From Cylindrotheca closterium (lineage: Eukaryota; Bacillariophyta; Bacillariophyceae; Bacillariales; Bacillariaceae), in contig CAKOGP040001112.1 in NCBI GenBank assembly GCA_933822405.4, positions 929,647 to 993,646 on the forward strand: DNA of 64,000 nt. Reading direction: 5' to 3'. Shown here piece by piece: positions 38,235-48,800 of this stretch (within the stretch, counting starts at the first letter, position 1; every line of letters begins with the position of its first letter). A program made the position numbers and the translations under genes. The notes under the pieces were generated by a model, which did not search any database, was not told the origin of the DNA, and was given only the letters and a program-made list of their open reading frames with translations.

Positions 38235-40565
38235 ATGATCGGGATCACACTAATCTTTGCACTCGTGCCTGCGATCCTTGGCTTTGTGCCCAATGGGTTC
38301 AACCACCGACGACCTAACGCTCTCAATATGATATCTGATGGTTCCCAGAGAAACATTTTCCACAACTACGACAAACCAATCGTACTCGTCGGATGTTCGG
38401 GTGAAGGAAATGAATTGAAAAGGTTAGCCGAGAGTTTTCTAGAAGAAAATTTCCCACAAGTACCTATGAATATCATCAAGCCTACAACAGATTTAGTTTT
38501 AGCAGACATCTCTTCGTTCGCTTCACCCAGTGTTATAGTTGTCGATTTCGGCGCCGAAACATCCGATGATCTGGATCTTGCCGAAGTCACGCGAAGCCTG
38601 TACGAAGATAATGACATGTTGTCGATCTATGTGAATGTAGACGCCGAGGAAGGAAAAATGTCAGCTGATAGTGCAAAGACGAAATCTGAATTCGACGAGA
38701 GCGTGTTCATGAAGTATTCTGATTATGAATTATGCATTAAGGGAGAAGGGACCGAAGGAGAAAGTGCAAACTGGGATCACATCAAGTGGGAACTGACCCG
38801 ACTAGTTGCCCGCGCTCGTTTGGCACCAGCAGTACCTGGAGAGAAGGCACCTTCTACCAACACTGCACACTTGACAATGGGAGAGAACACCTTCTTCCTG
38901 TCATTGAGTTTCCCAGAAATATCTCAAGTGGAGCCGTATGTAGAAGAGATGTGTCTGGATGTTGATGCTATGGAATACCGCACAGATCTGTTGGACTGCA
39001 GAGACAGCAGATTTGACTTGATCTACGGAATGCAGCTTTTGAGACGGTATTGTCGGCCGTATGTGCTTCGAGTGCCCGCTCTGCCGTTCGTCGGAGACGT
39101 ATTGGAAGATGTCATGCCAATATGTTACACTGTGCGTACTCAAAACCAAGCTGGAACATATCCTGACGATGAAGCTGGTATCTCGAAAATGTTTGACATG
39201 TTAGGATGGGGACTACGTGGCGGCGTGGAAGTATTGGACGTTGAAAGTACTTGGGACAAAAAGAAGACTGAGGACCTCCTTGATGGAGCCAAAGAACGGT
39301 ATGCAAGTCAAGTGCTTGGAAGTCATCATGTTGTCGGGCAGGAGATATCTCGCGAAGAGGCCGTAGAGCTCTTTCAGCAGTGCGCACTTGACGGCCGAGC
39401 ACATGGAGCAAAAGTGGTTCTATCCATTGAATCGGAAGAAAAAGATCGAATGGCACATGAAGCCGCAATCATTGCAGCCAGTCTTGCTGCCAAAGAAGGC
39501 AAACCAGTAATCCCAAATATCTCGCTCATTCTTGGAGATATTGGTCAATTCTCTCGAATCGTGAACCTACCTTTTACACCCGTAACGCACGAGTCCTTAC
39601 CAGTCAAGGCTGCACCTGGTCAATTGACTGCCAAAGAAATAATGGCCACTCGGTTGCTCATGAAAATCGTTGAGCCAAAGAGGTACGCAATTCTTGGTCA
39701 CAACATTGCCTACTCTGTCAGTCCACAAATGCAAGGGTCTGCATTTAGAGCGACCGTGCTTCCTCATGCATACGGTCGTGCCGATGTTGAGACCGTGGAG
39801 GAATTTGTTGAATCTGATTTCTTCAAGGATCCTAGCTTGGGTGGTTGCAGTGTGACCATCCCACACAAACAGTCAATCATGCCGTATGTGGATGTTATGA
39901 GCGAGGCAGCAACAACCATTGGCAGTGTGAATACTCTGATTGTCGAAAACGAATACGAAAATGACGATTTCAAGCGGGTCATTTACGGCGACAATACTGA
40001 CTGGAAGGGTATTTTCAATCCACTCGAGAGACGGGTTGGTGTACAAGGAGAGGACTCCAAAGGAATTGCACTCATCTTGGGTGGCGGGGGTACAGCTAGA
40101 GCTGCAGCATTTGCTGCTTCTGAACTCGGTTTGAAGAGGGTCTACTACAATCGAACTCCGTCCAAAGCAGAACAACTTGTCGAATCCTTTGGCGGAAGTG
40201 TCATTACAAGCTTGGATATGGAGAGTGAGAATGCCGACGAGATTTGTTTGGGCGATGTACTCTCTGGAGATACATCACTAAAGGTGATCATTAGTACCCT
40301 CCCTGCTGGAGCTGAGTTCGTTCTCCCAGACTGGCTGATAGCCAAGGAGGACGTCAAACCAGTCATCTTTGATGTCAACTACAAGCCATATCACACCAAA
40401 CTTTTGGAACAAGCCGAAGGAGCAGGATTGGAGACTGTGCGAGGTTCCGAAATGCTGTGGGAACAAGGAGTTGGGCAATTTGAAGCATGGACCAAGAGAA
40501 CAGCGCCGTACGCTGTCATGAAGGCTGTCGTGCTACAGAACTGTCTACCAGAAGACATGCCGTAA
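38235..40565 (+). CDS. Plastid 3-dehydroquinase/shikimate dehydrogenase fusion with kinase-like N-terminus
   Basis: 776 residues from the ATG at 38235; the frame extends upstream but only this ATG gives a signal peptide ([20 protein letters not shown], with G-FVP plastid context). Three parts follow. Residues ~50-205 resemble a shikimate kinase whose P-loop is degenerate ([17 protein letters not shown], with the Lys replaced). Residues ~218-460 are a type I dehydroquinase: [31 protein letters not shown] and [17 protein letters not shown], then AAPGQLT. The Schiff-base Lys position reads GAKVVLSI rather than DIVKIA. Residues ~480-770 are a shikimate dehydrogenase with [16 protein letters not shown] (catalytic Lys), NTDW (catalytic Asp) and the GGGGTARAA dinucleotide loop. 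The order SK-DHQ-SDH matches the C-terminal half of AROM. Acts in plastid aromatic amino-acid synthesis. Confidence 0.88.
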   Translation: MIGITLIFALVPAILGFVPNGFNHRRPNALNMISDGSQRNIFHNYDKPIVLVGCSGEGNELKRLAESFLEENFPQVPMNIIKPTTDLVLADISSFASPSVIVVDFGAETSDDLDLAEVTRSLYEDNDMLSIYVNVDAEEGKMSADSAKTKSEFDESVFMKYSDYELCIKGEGTEGESANWDHIKWELTRLVARARLAPAVPGEKAPSTNTAHLTMGENTFFLSLSFPEISQVEPYVEEMCLDVDAMEYRTDLLDCRDSRFDLIYGMQLLRRYCRPYVLRVPALPFVGDVLEDVMPICYTVRTQNQAGTYPDDEAGISKMFDMLGWGLRGGVEVLDVESTWDKKKTEDLLDGAKERYASQVLGSHHVVGQEISREEAVELFQQCALDGRAHGAKVVLSIESEEKDRMAHEAAIIAASLAAKEGKPVIPNISLILGDIGQFSRIVNLPFTPVTHESLPVKAAPGQLTAKEIMATRLLMKIVEPKRYAILGHNIAYSVSPQMQGSAFRATVLPHAYGRADVETVEEFVESDFFKDPSLGGCSVTIPHKQSIMPYVDVMSEAATTIGSVNTLIVENEYENDDFKRVIYGDNTDWKGIFNPLERRVGVQGEDSKGIALILGGGGTARAAAFAASELGLKRVYYNRTPSKAEQLVESFGGSVITSLDMESENADEICLGDVLSGDTSLKVIISTLPAGAEFVLPDWLIAKEDVKPVIFDVNYKPYHTKLLEQAEGAGLETVRGSEMLWEQGVGQFEAWTKRTAPYAVMKAVVLQNCLPEDMP

Positions 40566-40727
40566 TGATGAATGTATTTGCTTTATCTTTATGCGCGTGT
40601 AGGGTTGTGTTTTTATATCATTGTCATTGTTGTTGCCGATCGATAGTGTGTAATTGTACAAATGAAATCGATTGATGATTCACTGAAGAAGAATCAATCA
40701 ATCAGCAGCTTTCAAAATTTCGCTCCC

Positions 40728-42910
40728 TTAACTTCCACCACTCCAAGTACTGCGGCGCATTAGTGCACCTTTCCTGGGCATGCTGGGAGCGGGAGGGGCA
40801 AGCTTGCGAAGGCGATCCGTTTGCTCTGCTAGCGCTAGATTTGCTTGTTTGACTTTGTTCTTTTCGATAAGGAGAGCTAATTGCTCCGGACTGAACAGTT
40901 GAGGACGTTTCAGTAGATCGCTCGCCGATGGTCTTGCCGCATAGGACGGATTCATCATGATCTTCATGAAATTGTACATTTCGAGAGGAGTGTTCGCAAT
41001 TATGGGAAGATTACCAGCACGCAAATCTTGCCACTCGGGACCATTGTGTGGTAGGTCTTTATCTCCGCCAAGGCATATTTCGTATAACGTAATTCCCAAG
41101 GAGAATATATCACTTTTCGTCAAATCTGCGTGCTCCCCCGACAACAATTCCTTGGACATGTATCTTGAATCTCCCTCTTCCACATCCTTATGATTTGACA
41201 CCTTGCTCACCAACCCAAAATCCCCCAATTTGAACTGATCGTTCTTAACAAATATATTCTCGGGCTTGATATCCAAGTGTACCATTCCATTCTTGTGAAT
41301 GAATTCTAGTGCCACAGCGATTTCGCGCAAGAACTTGTATTTTCGTTGTGTGGTAAGTTTCTCTTGCTTCATTTCTGCCGCAAGTGTAGTGGTACATAGT
41401 TCAGTCTGAATATATAGCCGACTTTCTTCCATCCACGCTTGATGATAGCGAACAATGTGGAATGTGGCGGGGTCTCCTTGATCAGAGAGAGCTGCCAAGG
41501 CATAGACCTAGAGACAAAGGAAACAGAAACAAAAACAAACGAGTTGAGGAACAAGTACTTGGCACATACAAGCAACAACACGACAATCGTAATCCACCAA
41601 CGCACCTCTTTTAGCATGCGATCGCGGTCCGAATTTCCCTTGGCGGCTCGATGCGCCACCTTGATGGCATACATGCAACCATCCAATCGAGAAAGAACCT
41701 TAAGGACACTTCCGAAACTTCCAGTACCGAGTTCTCCGATAACATCAAAGTCGGAGTGAAATCGGGACGATTGTTCAGGAGATCCTTCCGAATTAGAATC
41801 AGTCGAGTCGAGAGACGACCTGGCTTTGTTCGTTCGTCGTTGTGGCATTGGCGTGTTTGGCAGTGTCTGTTTTCTAATAGGAGTGTATCGTTTGACATGA
41901 GGTCGTCTGTTTTGTCGTGGTTTGGTTGGAGTCGGAGGTATAGGACTTTGCATTGGAAAGCTCAGCACATCGGTTGGACTGATATTGTCGTGAATGCTGT
42001 CTTCTTGTGAGGCTGTTTTTACGTAGAGTTTCTTTTTCCATGATGCGACTTCTTCAGTTTTGGCAGCAACGACATCATCATTTAGGTTTATTCTGCGGAC
42101 TTTGTGGGTGTTATAGCCATAGCTGATGTTGCTGTAGTCTGCCAGTTCTGATACCTCTCTGATTGGAGATCCGGAAAAGCCTCGGAACTCACCCGACTTG
42201 GCAGGGTATCCATCTCGAAGAAAATCTGGAAGTGGCTCGCGTTTTTGCAAACGCTGACTTAATACTGGTAGATCACTTGAGCTCGGGGCTAGTTTCTTGG
42301 AACCAGCATCATCCAAAGACACAGGAAAGGATAGGTTGCCTCCAATCAGAGGAACTTTTTGGACTGGGTGGTCTTCTGTCAACATGGGGGAAAATGGATT
42401 CTTGGATGTGACCATCCTACCATCCAAGGTTCGAAAGGACGAGGGCGACTTGTGCATGGCACTTCTTACATTCGCAGGTGACTTGTAACACGATGGCGAA
42501 ATATGTGGTGAATCATCATCGTTCATGTTCACAGGACTATCTACTACATCATCAAAGCTCAAGTCTCGTCCATATACAGTGTGCTCAGCAACTCTCTTGC
42601 GCTGTTTTGATTTTCCGTTCTTGGCAGACTCTTCGAATACGTCGCCTAAATCCAAATTCAAATCCAATGGTTTGAGGACAGGAGATCTGGGAACAGGTTT
42701 CTCGTCTTCTTCTTCTTCTTCTTCTTCATCAACGTCATCCGCAAACAAGCGGTGTGGCAGTGATCCTCCATTGTTGCGAAGAATAGATCTTGGGGCTCGA
42801 GGAGGCGATGATAACACAGTTTCTGCAGTATTGTCGGATGTGTCCATGGAAACATCTGCATCTGATCCATTGTAGGAATATTGAGGGTTTGGTTTGAAAG
42901 GACTCGTCAT
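40728..42910 (-). CDS. WEE1: WEE1-type cell cycle kinase, two exons
   Basis: Exons (complement) 41606-42910 and 40728-41507 join in phase to 694 residues. The first ~380 residues are disordered with many Ser-Pro/Thr-Pro sites and an acidic poly-Glu/Asp run. The kinase domain spans about 384-640: FDVIGELGTGSFGSVLKV (Gly loop), YAIKVAH (Lys), HLDIKPENIF and LGDFGLV (DFG). EEGDSRYMSKELL is the EGD-SRY signature of WEE1/MYT1 kinases, which phosphorylate CDK on the Tyr of the Gly loop and hold cells before mitosis. The C-terminus is basic, RKLAPPAPSMPRKG. No transmembrane segment, which argues for WEE1 over MYT1. The intron splits the N-lobe after MLKEV. Confidence 0.9.
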
Positions 42911-43912
42911 GTTGATGTTGCTGCTGATGCTGATGTAATGATTGACTTGGAGCACAAGATGCTTTCTTGATTCTAGAGTACAGTAGCGACTTCTGTTTAC
43001 TCAAAGAATACGGAAGGTTACGATCAAGCAAAGGAAAAAATGCGCGTTTTGCAAAAAGCAAGTTTCAATCACAATTTGAGATAACCGTTTCAGATAAAGC
43101 CGATGGTTGCAACTGGCTCTCGTGCAAGTAAATGCTAAAAGGTACTTGAGTAGAGAGAGGATAAGGTTGCTGCTGTAGTTGCTTTAGGGTGTTCTGAAAG
43201 GTCTCAATCGTTTGAATTCGGCTCGCTACGTCAAGCAACATCAACTTTCTGTTTTCAAAGCACGAGTTGCCCTGCGCTTGGCACCGCCGATATAGCGCGG
43301 AATGAATCCTCGATAATAACGTTCAAGCAAGCTGGCCTGTCCAAAGTTGCTAAATTTTCTTGGTGACTTTGGCTATTAAATTCAAAAAAGTCATAAGGCG
43401 CCTTTTGAAAGAATGCGACATTTCGCCAGACGTTCGACAATACTGGTTGTTCTATTTTAGTCTAAAAATACTGGAGGGATGCTATTTTCGAGGGGTCTCT
43501 TTCCTTCCCCTCTTTGCTTTACCTCTTACTAGATTGAAAAAGAAACTAGAAAAGCGCTTTATTTCGAGGCTTCGAAATTACGTAACAACTGAAACAACCC
43601 CCTTCAAGGTGAGCGAGACCCATGCGTGACAATGGTGGACAATGGGAGGATTGGAAGCTGCACAAACGATTGCAGGATCACATTTATGTAGTCATGTTTT
43701 CAGTGAAGGTCAATGATGGAGGTTTTGGAAGTCTGGGTGGCGTTTTAACTTTGGGCAATATCGATGAATGCCAATTCGTTTATTAATTCTGTCATTCCTA
43801 GAAAACGCACACTTACATTTGGAGATACAATACGCTGCATTGAGCATTGATCAATACTGATTCTTCGTTTGCATTCTTTCTTGTCATACAGCTCTTTTAT
43901 ATTATTTCAAAG
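42911..43912. other. Divergent 1.0 kb intergenic region
   Basis: No supported gene. It contains the promoters of WEE1 and eL31. One possible 5' UTR acceptor, TCATACAG at 43884-43891, lies just ahead of the eL31 start. Short frames here lack domains. Confidence 0.5.
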
Positions 43913-44248
43913 ATGGTCAAGACTGATTTGGTGACTCGGGATTACACTATCCAACTCTCGAAGCGTATCAAGGGACAACAATTCAAGAGACGCGCCCCAC
44001 GAGCCATCAAGGAAATCAAGAAGTTTGCACAAAAGGCTATGGGAACCAGCGATGTACGAGTTGACTCAAACTTGAACAAGAAGGTCTGGGCCACTGGTAT
44101 GAAGAACCCACCCACCAGAATCCGTGTTCGTCTCTCCCGAAAGCGCAACGAAGATGAAGATGCCGATGAAAGTCTATACACTCTTGCACAACTTGTAGAG
44201 GTTTCTTCATTCAAGGGATTGCAAACAGAGAATGTCCTTGAAGCTTAA
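43913..44248 (+). CDS. RPL31: 60S ribosomal protein eL31
   Basis: Single-exon coding frame of 111 residues from ATG 43913 (the frame opens further upstream but the conserved start is here). The sequence follows eL31 throughout: [73 protein letters not shown] and [15 protein letters not shown]. eL31 sits near the peptide exit tunnel of the large subunit. Basic composition and length agree with the family. Codon use is strongly biased towards C-ending codons such as AAG and ATC, as expected of a highly expressed gene. Confidence 0.98.
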   Translation: MVKTDLVTRDYTIQLSKRIKGQQFKRRAPRAIKEIKKFAQKAMGTSDVRVDSNLNKKVWATGMKNPPTRIRVRLSRKRNEDEDADESLYTLAQLVEVSSFKGLQTENVLEA

Positions 44249-44505
44249 ATTCTAAGAAAGAAAAATAAAACTTGCCTCACTTTCTCATGTATTGTAGGAT
44301 ATTTGGAATTCGTGATGTAGACGATGATAACAGGCATCATTACAATCCAATAGTATAACCATCACTTCTGTAATCCTCAAATTTTTCTTTTAAATTTACA
44401 TACATTGACTCTCAGGATTTCAGTGTTGCATACCGCCAGCCATTTTGGAAATATCACTCAATTTCGCATCTTGCACCACAAAACAGCACACTCCACAAAA
44501 CGAAC

Positions 44506-45777
44506 ATGAAGCGACAACGATCCACAGAGGAGTACAAAATATCACCATTTGGCAAAGAGGCCATCTTCGAAACCAAACAAGATGGCAATCCAACCTTTGC
44601 CCGAGGTGCATTTGGAGAGCTTTCCCTTGCAATCTTTCGAGGAGACGAAGACCAGTTTCGTTTCGTTGCCATCAAGACACTTAGAGCGGCTCTAGTGCCA
44701 TCCGCTGAGGGCCAATTGCAGCTTTCCGAGAATGTCGTGAACGAAGTATCTGCTCTCAGACGCTTGCCGCGACATGAGAACATTGTTAGTTTGCTTGCAT
44801 TATATTCGGATGCTGCCAAGCATGGCAAGAAAAGTTTGTCATTGGCATTTCCATACTATCCTTGTGACTTGCATACATCACTGGAATGGAGACGGCGATC
44901 CTTCCTTCCACTCCTTCCTTTGGCCATTGTCAAGCTGATTGCCAAAGATATCTTCTCGGCATTGCAACACTGTCACCAGTCGGGAATTTTGCATCGCGAT
45001 TTGAAGCCTGGGAATCTTTTGGTATGTTCCAATGGCGTGGTGAAGCTATGTGATTTTGGAATTGCAAAGCAGGTGGCGACCGATGATAACCAGCCTCCTA
45101 TAGAACCGACTGAGGGGCAAACAGGGACCAAAGGGCTGTGTACACTGTATTACAGACCGCCAGAGCTGCTGCTCGGAGGGAGTGCAAATCATGCTGGGGT
45201 TGACATGTACAGTGCCGGGGTAGTAGTTGCTGAGATGGTGACAGGAGGGGCGATATTTCGGGGCCAAAATACCATTGATCAGCTCTCTGTCATATTTGAT
45301 TTTCTAGGAACACCTACCAAAGACAGCTGGCCTTCTTGTGAGTCTCTTCCGGACTTTGGAAAGCTGGCATTCAAGTCAAAGGAACCGAAGCAGTGGGAAT
45401 CAAAATTCCCACGAGTGACAGAAGACAACGATCTTCACATTCTACTCAAAAGCTTGGTTTTGCTGAATCCATCAAAGAGACTGAGCGCGAGGGACGTTGT
45501 ACAGCATCCATGGTTTGCCAACCTTGTATCAGAGGACGCAACGAGACGCAATCTTCGAGTCGATTTGATTCCTCCTGAACTCCGCGAGCCAATTCTCATT
45601 GACCCTCGTGACCAAGCATCAATCTCCAAAGTTGGAGCGAAGCTTGCGAGTCGACGGAGAGCGTTTCTGACTTCTCGATCTGTATCGCAATGGGAAAGCA
45701 CTGACACAAAAACCAATCAAATACTGGCTGCTTTATCTGCCTACAAGAATAGCAACGAGTTGACGACAACTTGGTAG
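44506..45777 (+). CDS. CDK-like Ser/Thr protein kinase (CMGC group)
   Basis: Single exon, 423 residues. Key residues are in place: ARGAFGELSLA (Gly loop), FVAIKTL (Lys), HRDLKPGN (catalytic loop), LCDFGIA and the CMGC-type activation end TLYYRPPELLLGG, then GVDMYSAGVVVAEMVTGGAIF and the CMGC insert (QLSVIFDFLGTPTKDSWPSCESLPDF). HPWF closes the domain near residue 345. There is no PSTAIRE-like helix; the corresponding segment is NVVNEVSALRRLP, so its cyclin partner, if any, is not predictable. CDK20/CCRK-like or a lineage-specific CDK are the best options. The C-terminal ~75 residues are not conserved. It lies about 260 bases after eL31, same strand. Confidence 0.88.
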   Translation: MKRQRSTEEYKISPFGKEAIFETKQDGNPTFARGAFGELSLAIFRGDEDQFRFVAIKTLRAALVPSAEGQLQLSENVVNEVSALRRLPRHENIVSLLALYSDAAKHGKKSLSLAFPYYPCDLHTSLEWRRRSFLPLLPLAIVKLIAKDIFSALQHCHQSGILHRDLKPGNLLVCSNGVVKLCDFGIAKQVATDDNQPPIEPTEGQTGTKGLCTLYYRPPELLLGGSANHAGVDMYSAGVVVAEMVTGGAIFRGQNTIDQLSVIFDFLGTPTKDSWPSCESLPDFGKLAFKSKEPKQWESKFPRVTEDNDLHILLKSLVLLNPSKRLSARDVVQHPWFANLVSEDATRRNLRVDLIPPELREPILIDPRDQASISKVGAKLASRRRAFLTSRSVSQWESTDTKTNQILAALSAYKNSNELTTTW

Positions 45778-45889
45778 AAGCAATCGAATGTAGCTCCTCT
45801 AACAAGGTATTGACGAAAGAATTCTTATAAAAGATAAAGTCAAATACAGCACACATGTATCTATGAAAACTATATCACCCCTAGTTATT

Positions 45890-48800
45890 TCATTGCATAC
45901 CGTTCGATGGAGGAAAGAAGTTCCCTTGCTGTGGCCACCCCTTTAGTTGCTGTCGCATTTGTTGCATCTGCTGTAATTGCTGCATCTGTTGTTGACTCAA
46001 AGCGCTCCTTCCTTGGTGAGAGTGGGGTTGTGGATCTGTCCCAAGGCTTTGATTATATTGCGCCCGCTGGGATTCGATGTTCTGTGTCAGATTCACTTGC
46101 CCTGGAGCTTGTACGCCTTGTTGCCGACCCATTAGAACTTGGTTCTGATAATTTTGCGCCCGCTGGGATGCAATGTCATGTGTCAGATTCCCTTGCCCTG
46201 GTGCTTGTGCGCTTTGTTGTTGACCAATTAAGATTTGCCTCTGATAATTTTGCGCCCGCTGGTTGGCGATATGTTGTGCCAGGTTCGCTTGCCCTGGAGC
46301 TTGTGCGTTTTGCTGCTGACCCATTAGATTCTGTTTCTGATAATTTTGCGCCCGCTGGTTGGCGATGTGCTGTGCCAGGTTCGCTTGCTCTTGAGCTTGT
46401 GTGTTTTGCTGCTGACCCATTAGATTATGTTTCTGATAGCTTTGCGCCCGCTGGTTGGCGATATGCTGTGCCAGGTTCGCTTGCCCTGGAGCTTGTGCGT
46501 TTCGCTGCTGACCCATTAGATTATGTTTCTGATAACTTTGCGCCCGCTGGTTGGCGATATGCTGTGCCAGGTTCGCTGGCCCTGGGGCTTGCGCGTTTTG
46601 CTGCTGACCCATTAGATTCTGTTTCTGATAACTTTGCGCCCGCTGGTTGGCGATATGCTGTGCCAGATTCGCTGGCCCTGCAGCTCGTGCGTTTTGCTGC
46701 TGACCCATTAGATTCTGTTTCTGATAACTTTGCGCCCGCTGATTGGCGATATGCTGTGCCAGGTTCGCTTGCCCTGGAGCTTGTGTGTTTTGCTGCTGAC
46801 CCATCAAATTTTGTTTCTGATAATTGACTGCCTGCTGCAGCATCTGGTGTGAAAATTGCTGTGGAACATGACTCTGGGAATTAGGTCCAACATTTTGTTG
46901 AAGGCTTTGTTGAAGAAGTGCTTGAGATATACCAGTGGCCTGCGGAGTGTGTTTGAAGTTCCCCATTCCATTCCACCCCTGATTCTGTCCAACCGCCGAG
47001 ACTCGCGAGGTGATTGGTGCGAGTCCCCGTTGATCGTGACCAGTTGAGTTCGGTGGACTATTCGCTGGTGCTCCATGCGAACCCAGTTTCATTGAAATAT
47101 TCGGGGTTATCTGGCGAGCAACCATTCCCGTACTAGCACCTTGCCTAATTGGTACAGGATTCTGCTGTCTGTTGCACGAACTTTGTAAATTCCCCGTAAG
47201 TGACGATACTTTTCCTCCTGTTGAAAGCGAAGGGCTTGAGAATGGCACCTGGGAAAGCACGTCAGCCAGCGAACTCTATACTTACCACGTCCATTCAGTT
47301 GGGCATTTGTAATTGGTGTCGGGTCAAACTCATCCATTGGATTCGATTGAGACGAGTTGAATAATTGAAGACCTTTGGATCCTTCCCGAGGGAGATTGTA
47401 CAATCCTGTTGCATTGGTCCCATGTACACCGATTGCCTGCCCCTGTTGATCATTCGCACCGCTATTCTGAACCTGGTTACCTTTTGGAAACGAATCTAGC
47501 GTCACTCCAATAGCAATTTTCTCGACGTGTTTCATCATCCCGATGACATGTGCATCCCCACAAAGAAAATCAGGCTGATATTTTTGCAGCTGTGTAGCGG
47601 AAGCTTTCACTGTTGGAAAGTTCTTTTGCCTCAGAGCTAGACCCCTTTCTCCTGTTGGTCTCATACCGACCATTGAAAAGGTTTGAAATAGTTGCCGGGC
47701 ATCCATTTCATGCCGTTTTAAAGACAATTGCAGCTGCATTTGGATTCCAGCAAGGCCATTCTGCGGTTGGGGACGGTTGCCTTGCCCATGCCTGGCAGCA
47801 ACCTCATAGTTTGCGGTCCCTACGTTTGCTGTAGTACGACTAGGCACATTAATCTGTCGTGATGTTGCAAGTGAGGCCAGGTCATGGGCACCTCTGGGGA
47901 AAGCTTCCTGGACCGGCGTGCTGGATACTTTCGTTTGTCCTGCGAGTGCTTTATTTGCTAGTATTTTCGCTTTCTTCGCCATTTGTGCGACTCTTGCACG
48001 TTCGCGGCGAAGTTCGACTTGTCTAGTTTTGCGCCTCAACTGTTCGAGGGTTGACGACGCCACATCCATCATATCTTCAGACATCCAACACCCTCTGCCG
48101 CTCTTTTTGTTGACGATGAAGTGATGAAGCAAACCCGTTCCCGGATCAACTTGTGAACACCGCACCTCTTTCAGGAACTGTGACTTGCCTCGCCTCACCG
48201 TACCCTCGAAAGAATGCATTGCCTACACACAATTAGTATACGCAATAGAAGAAGAATACAATAGCAATCAAGGCTCACCTGTCGATCCAAAAACGATTCT
48301 AGTCTCCGAGCTTGGTAGATAAGATCTTCAAAGGTCCTACAAGCACCAGTCTTCTTCCTCCAAATGTGTGAATTGCAGATTTGACCAACCTCGTGAGCCG
48401 TGTTGTAAGCTACGTGTGGTGCTATTGCCGCTCCACCGTTACGACCTAACCTCTGCATTACTTTTGGTGGCAAATCTCCAACAGTCGAAAAAGGAATCCT
48501 TCCTGCGATAGGCCAGAAGGTCTCTTTTTGCGTCGCGCTCTTGAGCAGCTTTTCAACAGCAATCATGTGTTTCCTCTTGCTTTCGAAGACCGATTTTGAA
48601 CTGAAGGTATTCGAAGGTGCCTGACCAGAGGCGATAGATGTAAATGGGGCTGCTGCAGGCTCGTTGTGATCGGAAGTCCTTGCAATTCTGCCAGACCTCC
48701 TTGATCGACGTGAAGTGTTTTTATCTAACGCAGGACTCTTGGGGTTCGACTGCTTCGTTGCTGTATCATCAGCGTCATTTGACTTCTCGTCTGCATCGGC

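Noticed and set aside
45907..46827. 306-codon plus-strand open frame with its own regular repeat
   Set aside because: It is the antisense image of the 96-base minisatellite in the DDT-PHD-HMG gene; since 96 is divisible by three the repeat keeps several frames open. The minus-strand gene has domains and spliced context, this frame has none.
47217..47285. Alternative acceptor TTTCCCAG at 47249-47256 in the DDT-PHD-HMG gene
   Set aside because: Using it puts the downstream exon out of frame and makes a 36-base intron; the TTTCAACAG acceptor at 47218 gives a normal 68-base intron and keeps the phase.
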